From Paraescarpia echinospica (taxonomy: Eukaryota > Annelida > Polychaeta > Sabellida > Siboglinidae), in NCBI GenBank assembly GCA_020002185.1, contig CM034543.1, positions 9,650,302-9,714,301 of the forward strand: a stretch of DNA of 64,000 bases, in the 5' to 3' direction. The notes under the pieces are model-generated. The model saw only the letters and a list, made by a program, of their open reading frames with translations. It searched no databases and had not been told where the DNA came from. A program made the position numbers and the translations under genes. Below, in pieces: positions 34,366 to 47,639 of the stretch (the stretch's first letter is position 1; the number at the start of each line of letters is the position of its first letter).

Positions 34366-36839
34366 AAGTATGATTGCTACAAGTTGGACCATCCAGTTTA
34401 ACCAAATGAAAAAAACGACGTCACTGTAATCAACGATTAGTCATAATGATAATGAGATTAATAACTGGCTATAACATTTTACCTCCTCGGGAATGTAAAC
34501 CAATTGCGTTTTCTGCTAGCGCTGCTGGCACAGGCAGTCTATAAAATAGAATTGCGTTGTATGTTTGGGAAAACAGCTAAATACTAAACATCATACACGA
34601 ATGTTATAATTCATACAAATTACTGCAGTATGATTAACTAAGATATATTATTACGTAAAATTCAACCGGCGATATAACGCCCACAAACATTTGAAACAGG
34701 AAGCGTCAACGGTTTATCTTTTTGGTTTTCAACACGAAAGATTTCACAGTCAGTGGGGATAAACCACAACTACCAACAACAAGGCGAGCACTTAGGAAAA
34801 GGCGAACAGAGGAAGAAAAGTCATGTTGTTTAAGTTCAGTGATTTAGTACTTCAAATTGTGCTTAGAAAAAAAATTCATTTTGTTAATTATGTGTATCTT
34901 GCAGTGTATTGTAATGATCGCAGGCATAATAACTTAGAGATAAATACATTCAATTGTGATGAATAATTTCATTGGTGAATTAACAATTCGAAAAAAACAA
35001 TGAAAAATGTTGTAAATGTACCATTTAGATGTCGTAATAAACATGAATATATCATTGTTTTTCAACTGTACCGGCATCATAATAAAACTGTTTTAAAAAT
35101 AATTTGGCATTACATCACGAAACTATCGTCAGTTTTGTACATATAATAGTTTCTAGTGGACTAAGCCTTGCTCACAATCGGCATTGGAAGGAGGTTGGAG
35201 ACAATACAAATTTCTTCACAATTTCTCTGCAGTTGGAATTTGCAAGCTACTGGATAAAGTGAAATGTTGAAGAACGTCCACAACACTTTGACAGGAGAGA
35301 ATACGTGTGTTTCTCGATGGCTAAACTAACTTTGCCCTGTGCTGCACCCAAACAACACGGTAGTGGTCCAGCCCAAGTACTGCTTCAAACAATAATTATT
35401 GCTAGGAGAACTTTAGCGCAAACATATCATGCTGCACTGAAATCCACAGCATTTAGATTTTGATATTTTAATTTTTTTTATTTATTAATAGCTGTGTTAC
35501 CCGGTGTAACGCCGGGGAAAAAAGCCAGTCATATACATCCTGAAATCATATGCACTGAAATAAAAAAAAATGTGTTGACATAATTATGCACACTGAAAAT
35601 AGACCAAACCTCAAATACCAAACATTTGAGTTCCAGGCACCCCAAAACCCATCCCAAATGTGTCCAGCCTACCCGCATTGATAATTATTGTAACTGGTCA
35701 CTGGCAAAGCTGTTAGGACAACGTTTTATCAGAAATCGCACGTGCTCATCCGTGTACACTGGCGTAAAGAGCAACAGGCAGCTAAGTAGCGCGACCAGGA
35801 TGTTGTAAAGTTAATAACATAAAAACTAATACAGTTGTGTGTATACACCCAGTTGCACATTTATGCATGGAATGATTACCTGGAAAAACATTAAATTCCG
35901 TCGCCGGAACTCCAAGGAATTGTTGCAGTGTGTTGCTTGCCAGAAGTAGCACGCGCTCACGGGGCTGACGCGGCAAAATACTTACGTGACCAGCGATAGG
36001 TACACCGGGTGCATTTTAAGCGATGAGGATTTTCAAATGAAAATAACTTAAAACTATTCAAAATGCTTGCATAAATCAAGCGACATATCTGTAAATGGCA
36101 TAATTATCTTTACGATGACATACAAAAACATTAAGTACCGCGGCTGGAACACCACGTACAGCCTTTTGAAATATTGAGCCCCCAAGTTCTCCACCCCGGG
36201 CAAAATTTGAAAATGTCTCAATCTACTAACCATCTCAATGGATCCTGTAGACCACATACAAAATTTCAGCTCAACAGATGCAAAATTGACGAAAAAGTGA
36301 GTTCATATACAAACAGAGAATGAACGGTTTTATAGTATAGAAAATTTAACAAAACTCAATCTAAACAAGGCAGTATTTTTCATCCTGTTGGGTTCATGCG
36401 CATAAATAACAACCCAGTTTACATTATTTGAATTCCTATAACAAAATATAACAGGCATATATGCATGTACGTATCCACGTACGTACTTACGTAAGCACGT
36501 ATGTATTTATGTATTGATGCATATTTGGTCGTGTATGTCAATGTTTTCCTAGTACTCTGTTTGCATCTCGGGGACGAAAAATTCAATACGATTCATTAAG
36601 ATAATTGTATACATATAATTTACACTTATTATAAAAAGTGTAATATTCTAGTTGCATAATACTAGTCAAACCCAACGTAATAGTTACATTAGTGTAATCA
36701 TACCCAACTTAGGTGTAACGGGACAGCGTATGCAATTATAGTATATTTTGTCATTACGTTAACCATTATGTTTGTTACTTTGACAACAGGGGTCTGATTC
36801 AAAATAGAAACATTTCAGATATCAGAGAAGACGTTTCGT
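34366..36839. other. Long intergenic stretch between duplication arms
   Basis: About 2.5 kb without a recognisable gene. The patch 35490-36300 has higher GC content and includes two similar segments, around 35880-35930 and 36118-36170 (both with acattaa.t.cg.cg..gga), suggesting an old repeated element, perhaps retroposon-derived. Short frames at 35626-35808 and 36257-36054 show no known domain. Confidence 0.4.
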
Positions 36840-37259
36840 TTTCCATTGGGGTTCCCTTTAGCCACCTGAACTGATGACGTGTCTTCACAGCTGCATTCCC
36901 ACGGGATCACAAACGCTGCCTGACAAATGGGTGCCATAAGGCATTGACATCTTAATGGGATTGTAGTTTGGGCCTGTTATCTCGATGTTCTGATAACGAT
37001 TACGTCGTAATCTTGTTTATGTGAGAGAACATGTGTTGTTTGGTTGCTTAACACAAGCAAATCAGTTCATAACACCCAAGTGAATATATTCATACATACA
37101 TGCCGAGGGAAGTAGTTCTCTTGGAGGGAAGTATTTATGTGTTAAAATGAAACTTTTTTTGACGTAAGCAACATTTTCATGCTAAACACAATCCCCCTCG
37201 GCGGCGAAAATCGGCAACACTACCCCGTACGCACCTCCGAAAAGTCAACCATGCTAACA

Positions 37260-37271
37260 GTTTGTTTGTGA

Positions 37272-37352
<81 letters not shown>
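37260..37352. repeat. (GT)n microsatellite beyond globin D
   Basis: A nearly pure GT tract in the duplicated globin 3-prime flank, equivalent to 3345-3490. The threonine/histidine frame over it is an artefact. Confidence 0.95.
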
Positions 37353-37353
<1 letters not shown>

Positions 37354-39741
37354 ATGTATGTATTCAGTCAAAACGTCAATAAAGGTATACATGTAAAAAT
37401 GGACTTCGGGCAATAATTGCAGCTTGGTTAACTGCTTCCACGAGAAGTCGAGATTGTGACAGTGAATATGTTTCATGACGCATGGATCTATGTTGACGAT
37501 ATATCTACATTTGTTTAATTCCATGTAACGGAACTCAAAGCAAACGTGTTGTGATTGCCTTGATTATGGAGTCGAAACAGTTGTCAAACGCGTCCTCATT
37601 GAAATTGCCCACCAACCTACCATAGTCCTCTTTCAATCTCTCACGCAATATCTGCAAACACAAATGTCACTCCGATAGAAATGTGATTTTATAGTGATTT
37701 ATGAGGTAATATATGAACGTCAATATTATTTATGTTGGAATAAGAGTCACAGTCATAATTCGTAAATTGTATTTGATTTCATATGCAATTTGGTGCTGCG
37801 CTATAAATGCATTGCTTTTAATGTTTTTTTTACATTTGTCTATGTAATTATTGTAATATTATGTGAGTGTAACGCAAACATACAGTTAATGTTTTGCGCA
37901 CTTTATAACATTCGGCATATTCACAAACACGAAGGACCATATGCACGTACAGGGAACATCTGAATTTGAATTAGAATCACACAGGTACACGCAAACACAC
38001 AAACACGCTCGGACGCACGGACGCACGGACGCACAGATCCACGCATGCACATACGAACGCACACATACGGATGCACACGCACGCACACACTCACACACAC
38101 TAATTTAGTAAATTCGGATCATTGTAACTCATCAGACGCCGGGGTGTTCTGATCATTGTAAATGCATCTCATGCTAGACGCCGATGTGTACTGATTTAAT
38201 TCGAGGTTCATAAGATGTGCTGGCGTCATTGCAGTTCTACTATCACCCATTGCTCACGAGGATAAATCTACTCACGTCGAAGTATTCCGCCTTGACCCCG
38301 CATATCACCGTGTGCTGTGCCGCCATATGCGACTTGAGTTCCGCGAGAATTTCTGCGTTGTATAATGCGCGTATTCCCAAATGAATACTGTTATACACCC
38401 GCAATGCGTCAGCCGCAAATTCAGGACTGTGGATGTCGTCAACGTTGTATAATATATATTTCTTTACACGTCTCTTCTTGGCAGAATAACGTGTTAATTC
38501 CAACAACCTCACTACCCAAAAGGTAAGCATTCGTCTATAATACAATTTCCTTTCAAAATATACTGGTTGATATGATTCCAGTATTTTTGATATCCCCACG
38601 TTTTCGTTCATCCAGCCCCGTGATATGGGGATGAACAATACTGTTGAAGGACCAATGTCCCATAAGGTCTACAAATGGGGTTGTTGCAGGTCCAAAGAAT
38701 GATGTCTGATTCTAAACAATTAAATTATTTTTATTACACATATTAAGATGCCTATTTTCCATAAATAGTTATAATGTGAGTTACGTTTGTTATAACAATT
38801 ACATGAAGTCAAACCTTTTTTTCATCGCGTGTCCAGCGTCATAGTCTAACATTTACTGTACTATATACATACACTTTGAACATTTCAAATTAAATGTAAA
38901 CTTGACAATATTTTGGGATCATCTAGTACACTGAATAGGAATCGACTTTGATCAATTTGGCTTGTCCAGCGTGAACAAGCGGCTTAGACTGACATCTGGG
39001 TTTCTCACCGGTCAGTATACTCGCAAATTTCACTATTATTCCTGATTGATGGGTCCACATATGACGCATAAGAATAATATCGATGTGAATACTATATCGT
39101 ATTTTACTAACAGTATTCACATTTGTTTCTGGTACCATTTCATCTCAAACGAGTAAACATCGGTCCATTTTTTGCAAAATGGATCGTGTAAGAGTTGTAA
39201 TTTTTCTTATGTGCATGGAGACATTAGTCCTGATGCAATAATCATTGTAATTGGTCTGAATCAAGCAATGAATGTATGTATATATATATATATATATATA
39301 CATATATATATGCGCTGTAACAGGTGTTTTTCAGTTTTCGTTGTGATGACGCTGGAAATGCGATGCCACCATTTCGTTTTTCTCTTTTGACCAAAACTAT
39401 CGTGAACATTGGTATTGTCATCGAGGAATTTTTGCTAGTGGTAGCTGTAGTAAAATCAGTCGATTACGCTGGATACGCAGTTAAAACGCCACTTTACATT
39501 GTTTTACTTTGACTATATTTACCACAAATGAAGGGTTTCAGGGCAACACGCAAGTTACACCATTTTTTTATTTTCGCCCAAACAAGGACGAAACGTTCGT
39601 TTAAAGACAGGGTTGATTTAGGATACCATCTATTTTATAAAAAAAACGCGATCAATCCCCAATATGCGACGTGCACAAAAATATATTTGTTTTCAAAACG
39701 CGATGCGCGCCATTCGTCTTTTATTTATTTTATGAATACGC

Positions 39742-39749
<8 letters not shown>

Positions 39750-39815
<66 letters not shown>
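39750..39815. repeat. (CA)n microsatellite in repeat R1 region
   Basis: A pure CA tract followed by (AT)n at 39813-39824. In the other copies of R1 an (AT)n tract occupies this place. No gene. Confidence 0.95.
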
Positions 39816-39819
<4 letters not shown>

Positions 39820-39824
<5 letters not shown>

Positions 39825-40369
39825 CGCATTGCCGCATGCGCAACGATGCGGAATGATTGCGCATGTTATATACTGCGTTTTGTTAACAAAATCGGTTAAT
39901 ACCATATTTTTCGTAGCAAATCTGCAAAAATAAATACTTCAGACATCGCTACCATGCCCTATGTGATTGTTGTTTCTTAAAATCTTCATTTACAAGTTTA
40001 TATTTTAACTTTGATGATGAATCTCAAATATGATTTTTCCAAAACCGAGAAATATGGACATCTCGTTTTGCCCTGAAACACTTCACATGTGGATTTAGAC
40101 ACATGATTTGTTTCTGGATTACTTCGTTAACCCCGTATGAAAGAAATACATGTCGAAATATCCTATAATCTACTTATAATCGAGCCTGCGTATGCTGGTA
40201 GATTAACGATTTCCTCTTTGATCGCTTGAACTTCAGGGATTAATCTACGACCCATATATGTCAAGATTCTAACATTTTATGGGGTAGATCTGTTGTTCGG
40301 AACGTAAAACGTAATGTTCGCGTCATACGTAAAACGTAATTTAACTATTGCACGAACCACGCGCGCGCG
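39820..40369 (-). repeat. Dispersed repeat R1, copy 3 (inverted)
   Basis: The reverse complement matches 1-680 and 10901-11560, with more divergence. It ends at the same word (cgcacgaacc at 40360-40369). It lies within intron 1 of globin D, as expected from the inverted duplication. Confidence 0.8.
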
Positions 40370-40745
40370 GCAAATCGGCAAAGACCCCAGATGAACAAGA
40401 AATATACACTGACATAACATAGGCTGATATCCATCCTCATGCCAGTACCACAGCCATACGGATATTACTTGATGATTCTATATTCTCACGACTAGACCCT
40501 TTCAATGGATGTGAACATCACATTTTCACCGATCTTACTAATTTTGTATGATGCTGTGTTTTTTCTAACATTTGGTAAATATTACTATCACGACTGTCAT
40601 CTACCAAGGCATCCCGCCAGGTGGCGGCCTTTTTGCTAGTAACAATAATAAAGCAACGCTAGTCACGTAAAAAGTGGTTATTATAGAAAACACAGTAATT
40701 TATTTATTTTTCACTTTTGAAACATGATTTTCTTTCGGTGTACTC

Positions 40746-42173
40746 TATGGTTTTGTGGCTTCAAAATATCATGAGCTGTGTTTGGGTAAACGAAGAAATC
40801 CCTACTAATTGGAGACGTGATATCATCCCGCCATTCTGGAAACACAAGGGCGACCGTCTGGTATGCAGCAATCACAGAGAAATAACATTTCTATCGATAC
40901 CTGGTAAACTTTTCGCACTCATCTTGTTACATCATTCTACTGACGCTATTAGGTCAACAAGAAAAGTCCAGCAGGCTGGTTTCATTCCGGGCCGTTCCAC
41001 GGTTGATCAGATATTCTCTCTACGCCAGATTATCGAAAAGCTAAATGAATTTCGTCAAAACGCCTTTATGGATTTTATTGATTTTAAAGCTGGTTTTGAT
41101 AGTATTGACCGCAAGAGCTTCTGGTTGCTCCTTCAAAACACTGGCCTGTCCCCAAAGTTAAGCCGATTGTTCAAGCTATTGCACAGTGATAGTGAGAGTT
41201 GTATCCGCCTCGGTAATGATTCCTCAGATCTTTTCTCCATTGGCTCCCGTGTACATCAAGGCTGTTTGGTTGCCCTTGACCTGTTCAATTTCACCATTAA
41301 CCATATCATGGTACAACTTGAGAGAAATGACGGTTCTTCCCTCGGCATTAGACTTGGAGACTCTGTCTTGACAGACCTGGATTATGCAGATGACATCTTC
41401 TGCACATCGCGTGCTGACCTCGTCCACTTCCTCAAAGAACTATAGCCAGTGTTGTTGGCATTTCCATTAGCTGGGCCAAAAAGAAAGCTATGGCATTATG
41501 CGCAGACATCAATTTACTCGAAATCATCGACTTTGTGGATGAGTTTACTTACCTGGGTTCCGTCATATCTGCTGATGGCTCTGTCGACCACGAGGTCGCA
41601 GTTAGAATCGGCAAACCAGCGGGAGCAATGAAACGACTGTCAACTGCTCTGTGGTGCAGACGTTCCATCTCGCGGGGTACCAAGCTAAAGATGTTCAATG
41701 CTCTCGCCATTTCTATCCTTCAATATGCGTCTGAGCCCTGGCAACTGACCATTCAACAGGCCAAGAAAATCGGTGCTTTCGCCATGAAGAGCCTCCGACG
41801 CCTTTAGAACATAACGTGGTTCAATTACATCAGCAATAACACGACAATGGACCGAAACGGTCAGAAACATGCATCAATACTCATCACCCAGCGACGCCTT
41901 CGATGGTTCGGCCACCTGCAACGTATGGCATGAAACTACCCTGCCGCTCTATTATACCAATTCCACCCTAAAACACCGGCTGGAAAAGGCATCATGGGCG
42001 TCCTCGCCGTCGATGGATCGACTGTGTTAAGCACGATTTGGATGGCCTGGGCTTCACGCTTGACGCGGCCAAGCAGCTGGCCGTTGACCGCCCCACCTGG
42101 AAGGCGATGATAAAGAATGTGGTGTGACCTCTACGCTGATATCCGACAAGAGCTCTAAGTCAAGTAAGTCAAA
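40746..42173 (+). mobile_element. RTE-like LINE, 5-prime truncated, with target duplication
   Basis: It interrupts repeat R2, and the word TACTC stands on both sides (40741-40745 and 42174-42178). The frame to 41445 reads QQAGFIPGRSTVDQIFSL, MDFIDFKAGFDSIDR (first catalytic aspartate), HQGCLVALDLFN and LDYADDIF (active-site YADD). A frameshift near 41450 leads to 41490-41807 with FVDEFTYLGSVISADGS. Further on, RRLRWFGHLQRMA and a basic GRPRRRWID-type motif with a final DRPTWKAM complete the RTE-style C terminus. The tail consists of short AAGTCAAGT repeats. The first codons of the long frame belong to the target, not to the element. Confidence 0.85.
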
Positions 42174-42317
42174 TACTCCAAAGACATACCTTATTTGCAC
42201 GAGAAACACCAAATATGTAAAACATTGCCTTTCATGGTAGCAGTTCCAACTTTGGAAACGTCAATTGGAAATGTCCTGTGGCCGTTTTTGTTCCTTACGT
42301 CCACATTGTGCCATTTT

Positions 42318-42735
42318 AATAATAATACTAATAATTATATAACTTTTGTTGCGCCGAAATCCTTGGAAACTTAACTCAGAGGCGCATAAAAACAAAATGA
42401 TTGGTCAATCTCAAAATCCATAAGCAGTATTCCAGTTGTTAACAGATGGGTCAAGGCGCCAGGGAGCAACGGTGGATAAGCAATGTAGTAAAGATAAGTT
42501 TAAGATAAATTTTAAATGACGACTGAATTTTTTAATATTTTCAACTGATCTAACACTCAGAGGGAGCATATTCCAAAGTGTTGGTGCAGCAACAAAAAAA
42601 GCCCTAGTTCCAAAGTTAGTGTTGACTCTATGAACACAATGTAGGTCAGAACTAGATGATCGAAGCTGGATAGGTTTTCTTACAGGAGTAACCAATGAAT
42701 GCAAATAAGATGGTTGTTTACGAAGTGGTAAAGCG
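42318..42735 (-). mobile_element. LINE 3-prime fragment inside repeat R2
   Basis: The minus-strand frame contains NTNFGTRAFFVAAPTLWNML followed by PLSVRS, the standard end of another CR1/L2-type ORF2. It separates two parts of R2 that are adjacent at 1255-1290 (compare ccattttaa with agctatacatatc). ATT-rich repeats on the left side (42318-42345) are the tail. Confidence 0.7.
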
Positions 42736-43370
42736 GGGAAGCTATACATATCCTGAGAGCGCATAGTGAGACCCACATGATTTTTTATAAATTGTACACT
42801 TTTTGACATGGACACTGAACATGGACGAGAACATAATAATAATACTACTAATAATAAAATGTATTTATTTAACATAGCGCCATATCCAATTGTAATTTGT
42901 TAGTGATGCTTTACAGCATGTAAGGCGATACAATACAGTTTCATAAAATAGCTAAATAAACACATATTCTCTACAAATAGTATAAAGGCTACTTTAAATA
43001 ACAAATATAAAATATACTGTATGTATGTTGCCTAATGAATATATACTATAATAATGATATTCTAATTTAATGTATGTTTACATATTCCAGTTAATTAAAG
43101 TAAAATACAAATATGTACACTATTTAAAGAAATATCATAAAAATAAATATTTTAATTAAAGTTTAATTGGTGTAACAGTGCGGGGAAATGAGCCAGTGTA
43201 AATACATGTCACCTTAGTATGTACGTAGTTATACAATTTTATTATAATAAATAAACATATAGGTTGTGTTAGAATGAGAGAACTACATTAATGCAGGAAC
43301 TACCACGTTGGACTAGAAAGAGAGTCAATACAATTGAGTCTTTAGACGCGCCTTGAAAGTAGGTACTTAC
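42736..43370. other. Intron 1 of globin D; no gene seen
   Basis: AT-rich DNA resembling 1290-2018 in the same orientation. It carries an ATA-rich tract at 42830-42860. No coding sequence. Confidence 0.5.
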
Positions 43371-43764
43371 TGGACGAAAAAAATCGGTGACGTACTCGAT
43401 ATCTAAATTGGTGTTGCCGGTACTTCTACATTCTCGGTGCATCGCCACAACGCTATCGGCATCTTCGCGTGAACACCACGTACTTCCACATACAGAGGCC
43501 GCGCCACACACCATCAGGATAAATTGTATTATACAACTCATTATCTGTTAAAAAAAATCAATGTAGATAAATGTTAAGCAGTTGTATCGAACATTGGACA
43601 CATACCAGCAGTAGTGTTTGCACGGTTCAAATTATTTGACACACCATGGAGCGAGGTTATAATCGTGTGACAAGTCGAACATATATATATTAATATATGA
43701 GTTAATGCAGCTACCGCTACAGTTATGAATAACGGAACTTACTATCACATAGCACATATATAAG

Positions 43765-46700
43765 TGGAAAGGGAGTAGCAGTTTTCTCAGAGAACTTGCT
43801 GCAATCTGTTGACAGTGGGACAGGCTGCAACTATTTAAACTAGATTCGCAGGGGGGATTCACAGAGAAGCCTGAAACTGGAGGCATAGATAAAGACAGAA
43901 GAAATAAATCGGCAAAGAACAGCCTGGAAAACTGTTCTGAATCAGGATATAAATGCATTTGTTTAAATGCAAGGAGCATAGTAAACAAAAGAAGTGAACT
44001 AAACATTATGGTAGAAGATATTGACCCTCACATAATAGGTATAACCGAATCGTGGGCCACCACTGATATATCAGATGCCGAATTGAGACTAACAGGATAT
44101 GTAATTTTAGGAAAGATAGAATAGGAAGAAAGGGAGGTGGAGTTATTTTATATATTAAAGAATCTATCCAGGCTTATGAAATAAAATTAGAAAGAGAAGC
44201 AGATTGCGAAGAAGCTGTTTGGTGTAACATAGTTACAGGAAACTCAACGTTAACAGTTGGGTTAGTTTATCGAAGTCCAAACATAAGCATAGAAGAGAAT
44301 GAAAAAATACAAAACGCTATAAGGGAAGTAAGCAAACGGAACTGTATTATTATGGGGGACTTTAACCATGGGCATATACAATGGAAATCTCTACAGAGTA
44401 TGGGGAGTGAGGACCACAAGTTTTTAGTTTTAGTACAAGATAGTTTCCTTTCTCAACATGTGCTAGAACCAACCAGGGGAGAGAATGTGTTAGACTTAGT
44501 TTTGTCCTCACAGAAAGAATTAGTTGACAATGTCATGATATGTGAGCCACTGGGGAGTAGTGATCACAACCAGATACATTTTACCATCAAAGTAAAATCA
44601 GAAAGGAATAGTAAAAAGCAGTATAGGAGACATTTCCACAAAGGAAGGTATAAGGACATGAGGAAATATTTAGCAAAGATAGACTGGAATAACACACTGA
44701 AGAATAAAACAGCAACCGAATGCTGGAATATCTTAAATAGTGAAATTAAGTGCATAGTCGATAAATTTGTACCTTTCAAAAAACAAGGGAAACGGTCTAA
44801 AAAGAAACACTTATCGAAAGAAGCCATTAGAAAAATTAAGTATAAACAAACGATGTGGAAGTCATATAGATGTAGTGGAAATGATGAAGACTACAACATT
44901 TATAAAGATGCACTTAATCAAGCTACAGCTGAAATTAGAAATTCAAAGAGAAGCTATGAAAAAAAATTAGCTAGTAATATAAAACATGACAGTAAGAGTT
45001 TTTATGCGTATATTCGAAGCAAACAAAAAGTTCAGGATAAGGTCGGTCCTCTAGAAGATAGTGCTGGAAATACAATATCAGAGGGATTCTTAATGGCAGA
45101 AGACCTGAATGAGTATTTTAGTTCAGTGTTTACCAGGGAAGATATTAGTTCACTGCCAGTACCAGAGGCTAAGTTCAAGGGGGCAGATTCAGACTATTTA
45201 GGACAGTTAGTTGTAACCTCGGAAATGGTAGCTAAGAAAATAAGGGCTATGAAGGATAATAAATCACCTGGAGTGGACGGGATTCCGCCCAAACTACTAT
45301 TGGAAATTGTAGAACAAATTAGCGTACCGCTTGCAACAGTTTTCAATTTGTCATTAGAAGAGGGAGTGGTTCCTTTAGAATGGAAAGAGACAAACATTAT
45401 ACCGTTATTTAAAAAAGGTTCGTGAAACAAGTCAGAGAACTATAGACCAGTGAGTTTAACATCAGTGATTTGCAAATTATTAGAAAGACTAATTAAAGAT
45501 CACATGGTGGATTTTCTTGTTAAACATAATTTGATAAACCCATCTCAACATGGGTTTTTAAAAGCTAGGTCATGCTTAACAAATATGTTATGTTTTTTGG
45601 AAGACATCACTAGGTGGGTAGATGAGGGATCACCAGTAGATATCATCTATTTAGATTTTCAAAAAGCTTTCGACAAAGTACCACATCAAAGATTACTCCT
45701 TAAGCTAAAGGCCCATGGCATAGGAAATGGTATAATAAACTGGATAGAAAAATGGCTGAATGACAGAAGACAACGTGTAGTAGTTGATGGGGAGGCTTCA
45801 AACTGGAAATCGGTATTGAGTGGGGTACCACAGGGATCAGTACTAGGACCTATATTATTCTTAATATATATCAACGATTTGGACGATGATATAACAAGCA
45901 AGGTGTTAAAATTTGCGGATGATACAAAAGTGTTTAGAAGGATTAAAAGTGATGGAGACAGACAGCATTTACAAGATGATCTTGATAGGTTGATCAAATG
46001 GTCTGAAAAGTGGCAAATGCTGTTAAATTTTGGGAAATGTAAATGCCTCCACACAGGTCATGGGAATGAAGAGGTAAAATATAAAATGGGGGTACTGTTC
46101 TAAGTACTACTGTAAAAGAAAAGGACTTGGGGTTAACCATTAGTGCTGATATGAAGGTTTCAGAGCAGTGCGGAATTGCAGCGTCAAAGGGAAATCAAAT
46201 CCTTGGATTAATTAGGTGAAATATAGCGTATAAGAAAAAAGAATTAATAGTACCGCTGTACAAAACAATAGTGAGGCCTCATTTAGAATATTGTATACAA
46301 GCATGGAGGCCATATCGCAAGAAGGACATAGATATGCTAGAAAGAGTACAGAGGAGAGCGACTAAAATGATACCAAATCTGAGGGATCTTAGTTACGAAA
46401 TACGCCTAAAAGAATGTGGTTTAACAACATTAGAGACCAGGAGATTGAGAGGAGATCACATAGAAGTGTTTAAAATATTGAATGGTTATGAAAATATTGA
46501 TAGAAACATATTTTTCTCAGTTAAGAAAAATAGAAGGACCAGAGGACATGAAGCTACATTAGTAAAGGAGCAGTGTAGATTAGATATAAGAAAGTTCTCA
46601 TTCTCACAAAGGACTGTAAATGAATGGAACATATTATCTCCTGATTGTGTTGGTGCTAGTAGCGTGAATATGTTTAAAAATAAAATCGACACACACCTTA

Positions 46701-46825
46701 AAAAGGCGGGATACATGTAGATAAAAAGTATTGGACTCTCGATAAGCCAAAAGGCTTCCTTGTCCACCTGCCATCCAGAGTAATTTTCTGGATGGCAATC
46801 TTGTTAAATCTTGTTAAATATAGAA
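43765..46825 (+). mobile_element. CR1/L2-like LINE copy L5, best-kept ORF2
   Basis: The copy begins inside the end of ORF1 (GVAVFSENLL at about 43765), and then carries a nearly complete ORF2, the 3-prime UTR and a TTGTTAAAT tail ending at about 46825. It splits the globin upstream repeat R3, which continues at 46826. It differs from L2 at scattered positions and has the fewest breaks of the family, so it is probably among the youngest copies. Confidence 0.92.
43955..46720 (+). pseudogene. LINE L5 ORF2: endonuclease, reverse transcriptase, C-terminal region
   Basis: The endonuclease has LNIMVEDIDPHIIGITESW (43998), IIMGDFNHGHIQW (44346) and [10 protein letters not shown] (44555). A one-base loss near 44105 and a TGA at 45423-45425 interrupt it. 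The reverse transcriptase reads [47 protein letters not shown] and FADDTKVF with all catalytic aspartates. The frame shifts in a run of G near 46090; the C-terminal part, 46271-46720, is open. With about three lesions in 2.7 kb it is a recent pseudogene. Function if intact: target-primed reverse transcription. Confidence 0.88.
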
Positions 46826-46954
46826 GGCGAATTTAAGTTTACAAAATGCGACATAAGTACAAGTAAGCGTTCTACTCATGGAAACTGTATTATTTATTTA
46901 TACTTGAAATATATATATATATATGTATATATATACACATATGTATATATATTC

Positions 46955-47033
<79 letters not shown>

Positions 47034-47615
47034 CATACATATATAATCCCAGGAGCCGAAGTACACTCGCCTCTTTCTATGCTCATTCGCGTCCTTGGAC
47101 AAATCACTTCAAACATACCAGTTGGCAATGTATTTCAAAACGACAAACGTTGTTATATAGATTCATTAACTTTTTCAGTGGATAAATTGAATGTTCAGTC
47201 ATTCCCAGATGACGTCACGGAATGATCATATGTTGCAAGCAATGCCGTAATTGACGACTGCAGAAACGAAATATTCAGCGAGAAGGAGATTACGATCATC
47301 GTGCTGTAATGGTAATGACAGCTCTCCTTGATTTGTTGGTGCGTGCTTTTTTGTAGGCCAGTAGTATTATTTCAACTAAAGTGGGTTTCTATTCCCCTTC
47401 AGGTATTGTCGACTGCTACTGTCATAAACAATACATGTTACTATCTAATTATAGTGTCATTTCATTAACTTCACTTTGTGTCGTCGTGTATTTTTTTCTT
47501 TCTTAAGTGATATAATTACGTATATCATTATTTTTCTGATCTTACACCGCGAATATGATATACACTCTTAAGCTCCCTGTCCCCAGATTGTTCACTATTC
47601 TCACGACAGAACGCG
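46826..47615. repeat. Globin upstream repeat R3, copy 3, with (AT)n tracts
   Basis: It continues R3 after LINE L5 and matches 2420-3093 and, inverted, 9219-8765. It includes long AT tracts (46909-47045). It ends at the Polinton edge with gaacgcg. Confidence 0.8.
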
Positions 47616-47639
47616 AGTAGTATAGAGGTCCTGTTCGAC

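Larger units (their letters stand above)
37535..43541 (-). pseudogene. Extracellular globin D, broken three-exon gene
   Basis: Minus strand. Exon 1 is 43541-43371 with signal peptide and TWCSREDAD; it is one base longer than in the intact gene (an extra T in a T run near 43375), which shifts the frame before the GTAAGT donor. Exon 2 survives only from about 38447 to 38276: the [11 protein letters not shown] start and the acceptor are deleted, while [14 protein letters not shown] and MAAQHTVICGV remain; the distal histidine of AAH is replaced by aspartate. Exon 3, 37651-37535, is 117 nt and open with DAFDNCFDS. Intron 1 contains an RTE-like LINE and a LINE tail. The gene is the inverted partner of the intact one. 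Confidence 0.8.
36840..47615 (-). repeat. Right arm of the large inverted duplication
   Basis: This reads, in reverse complement, the same series as 8590-19090: exon 3 flank, globin exons 3, 2 and 1, intron repeats, and upstream repeat R3. It was interrupted later by an RTE-like LINE (40746-42173), a LINE tail (42318-42735), LINE L5 (43765-46825) and finally the Polinton at 47616, which marks its visible end. Confidence 0.8.
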
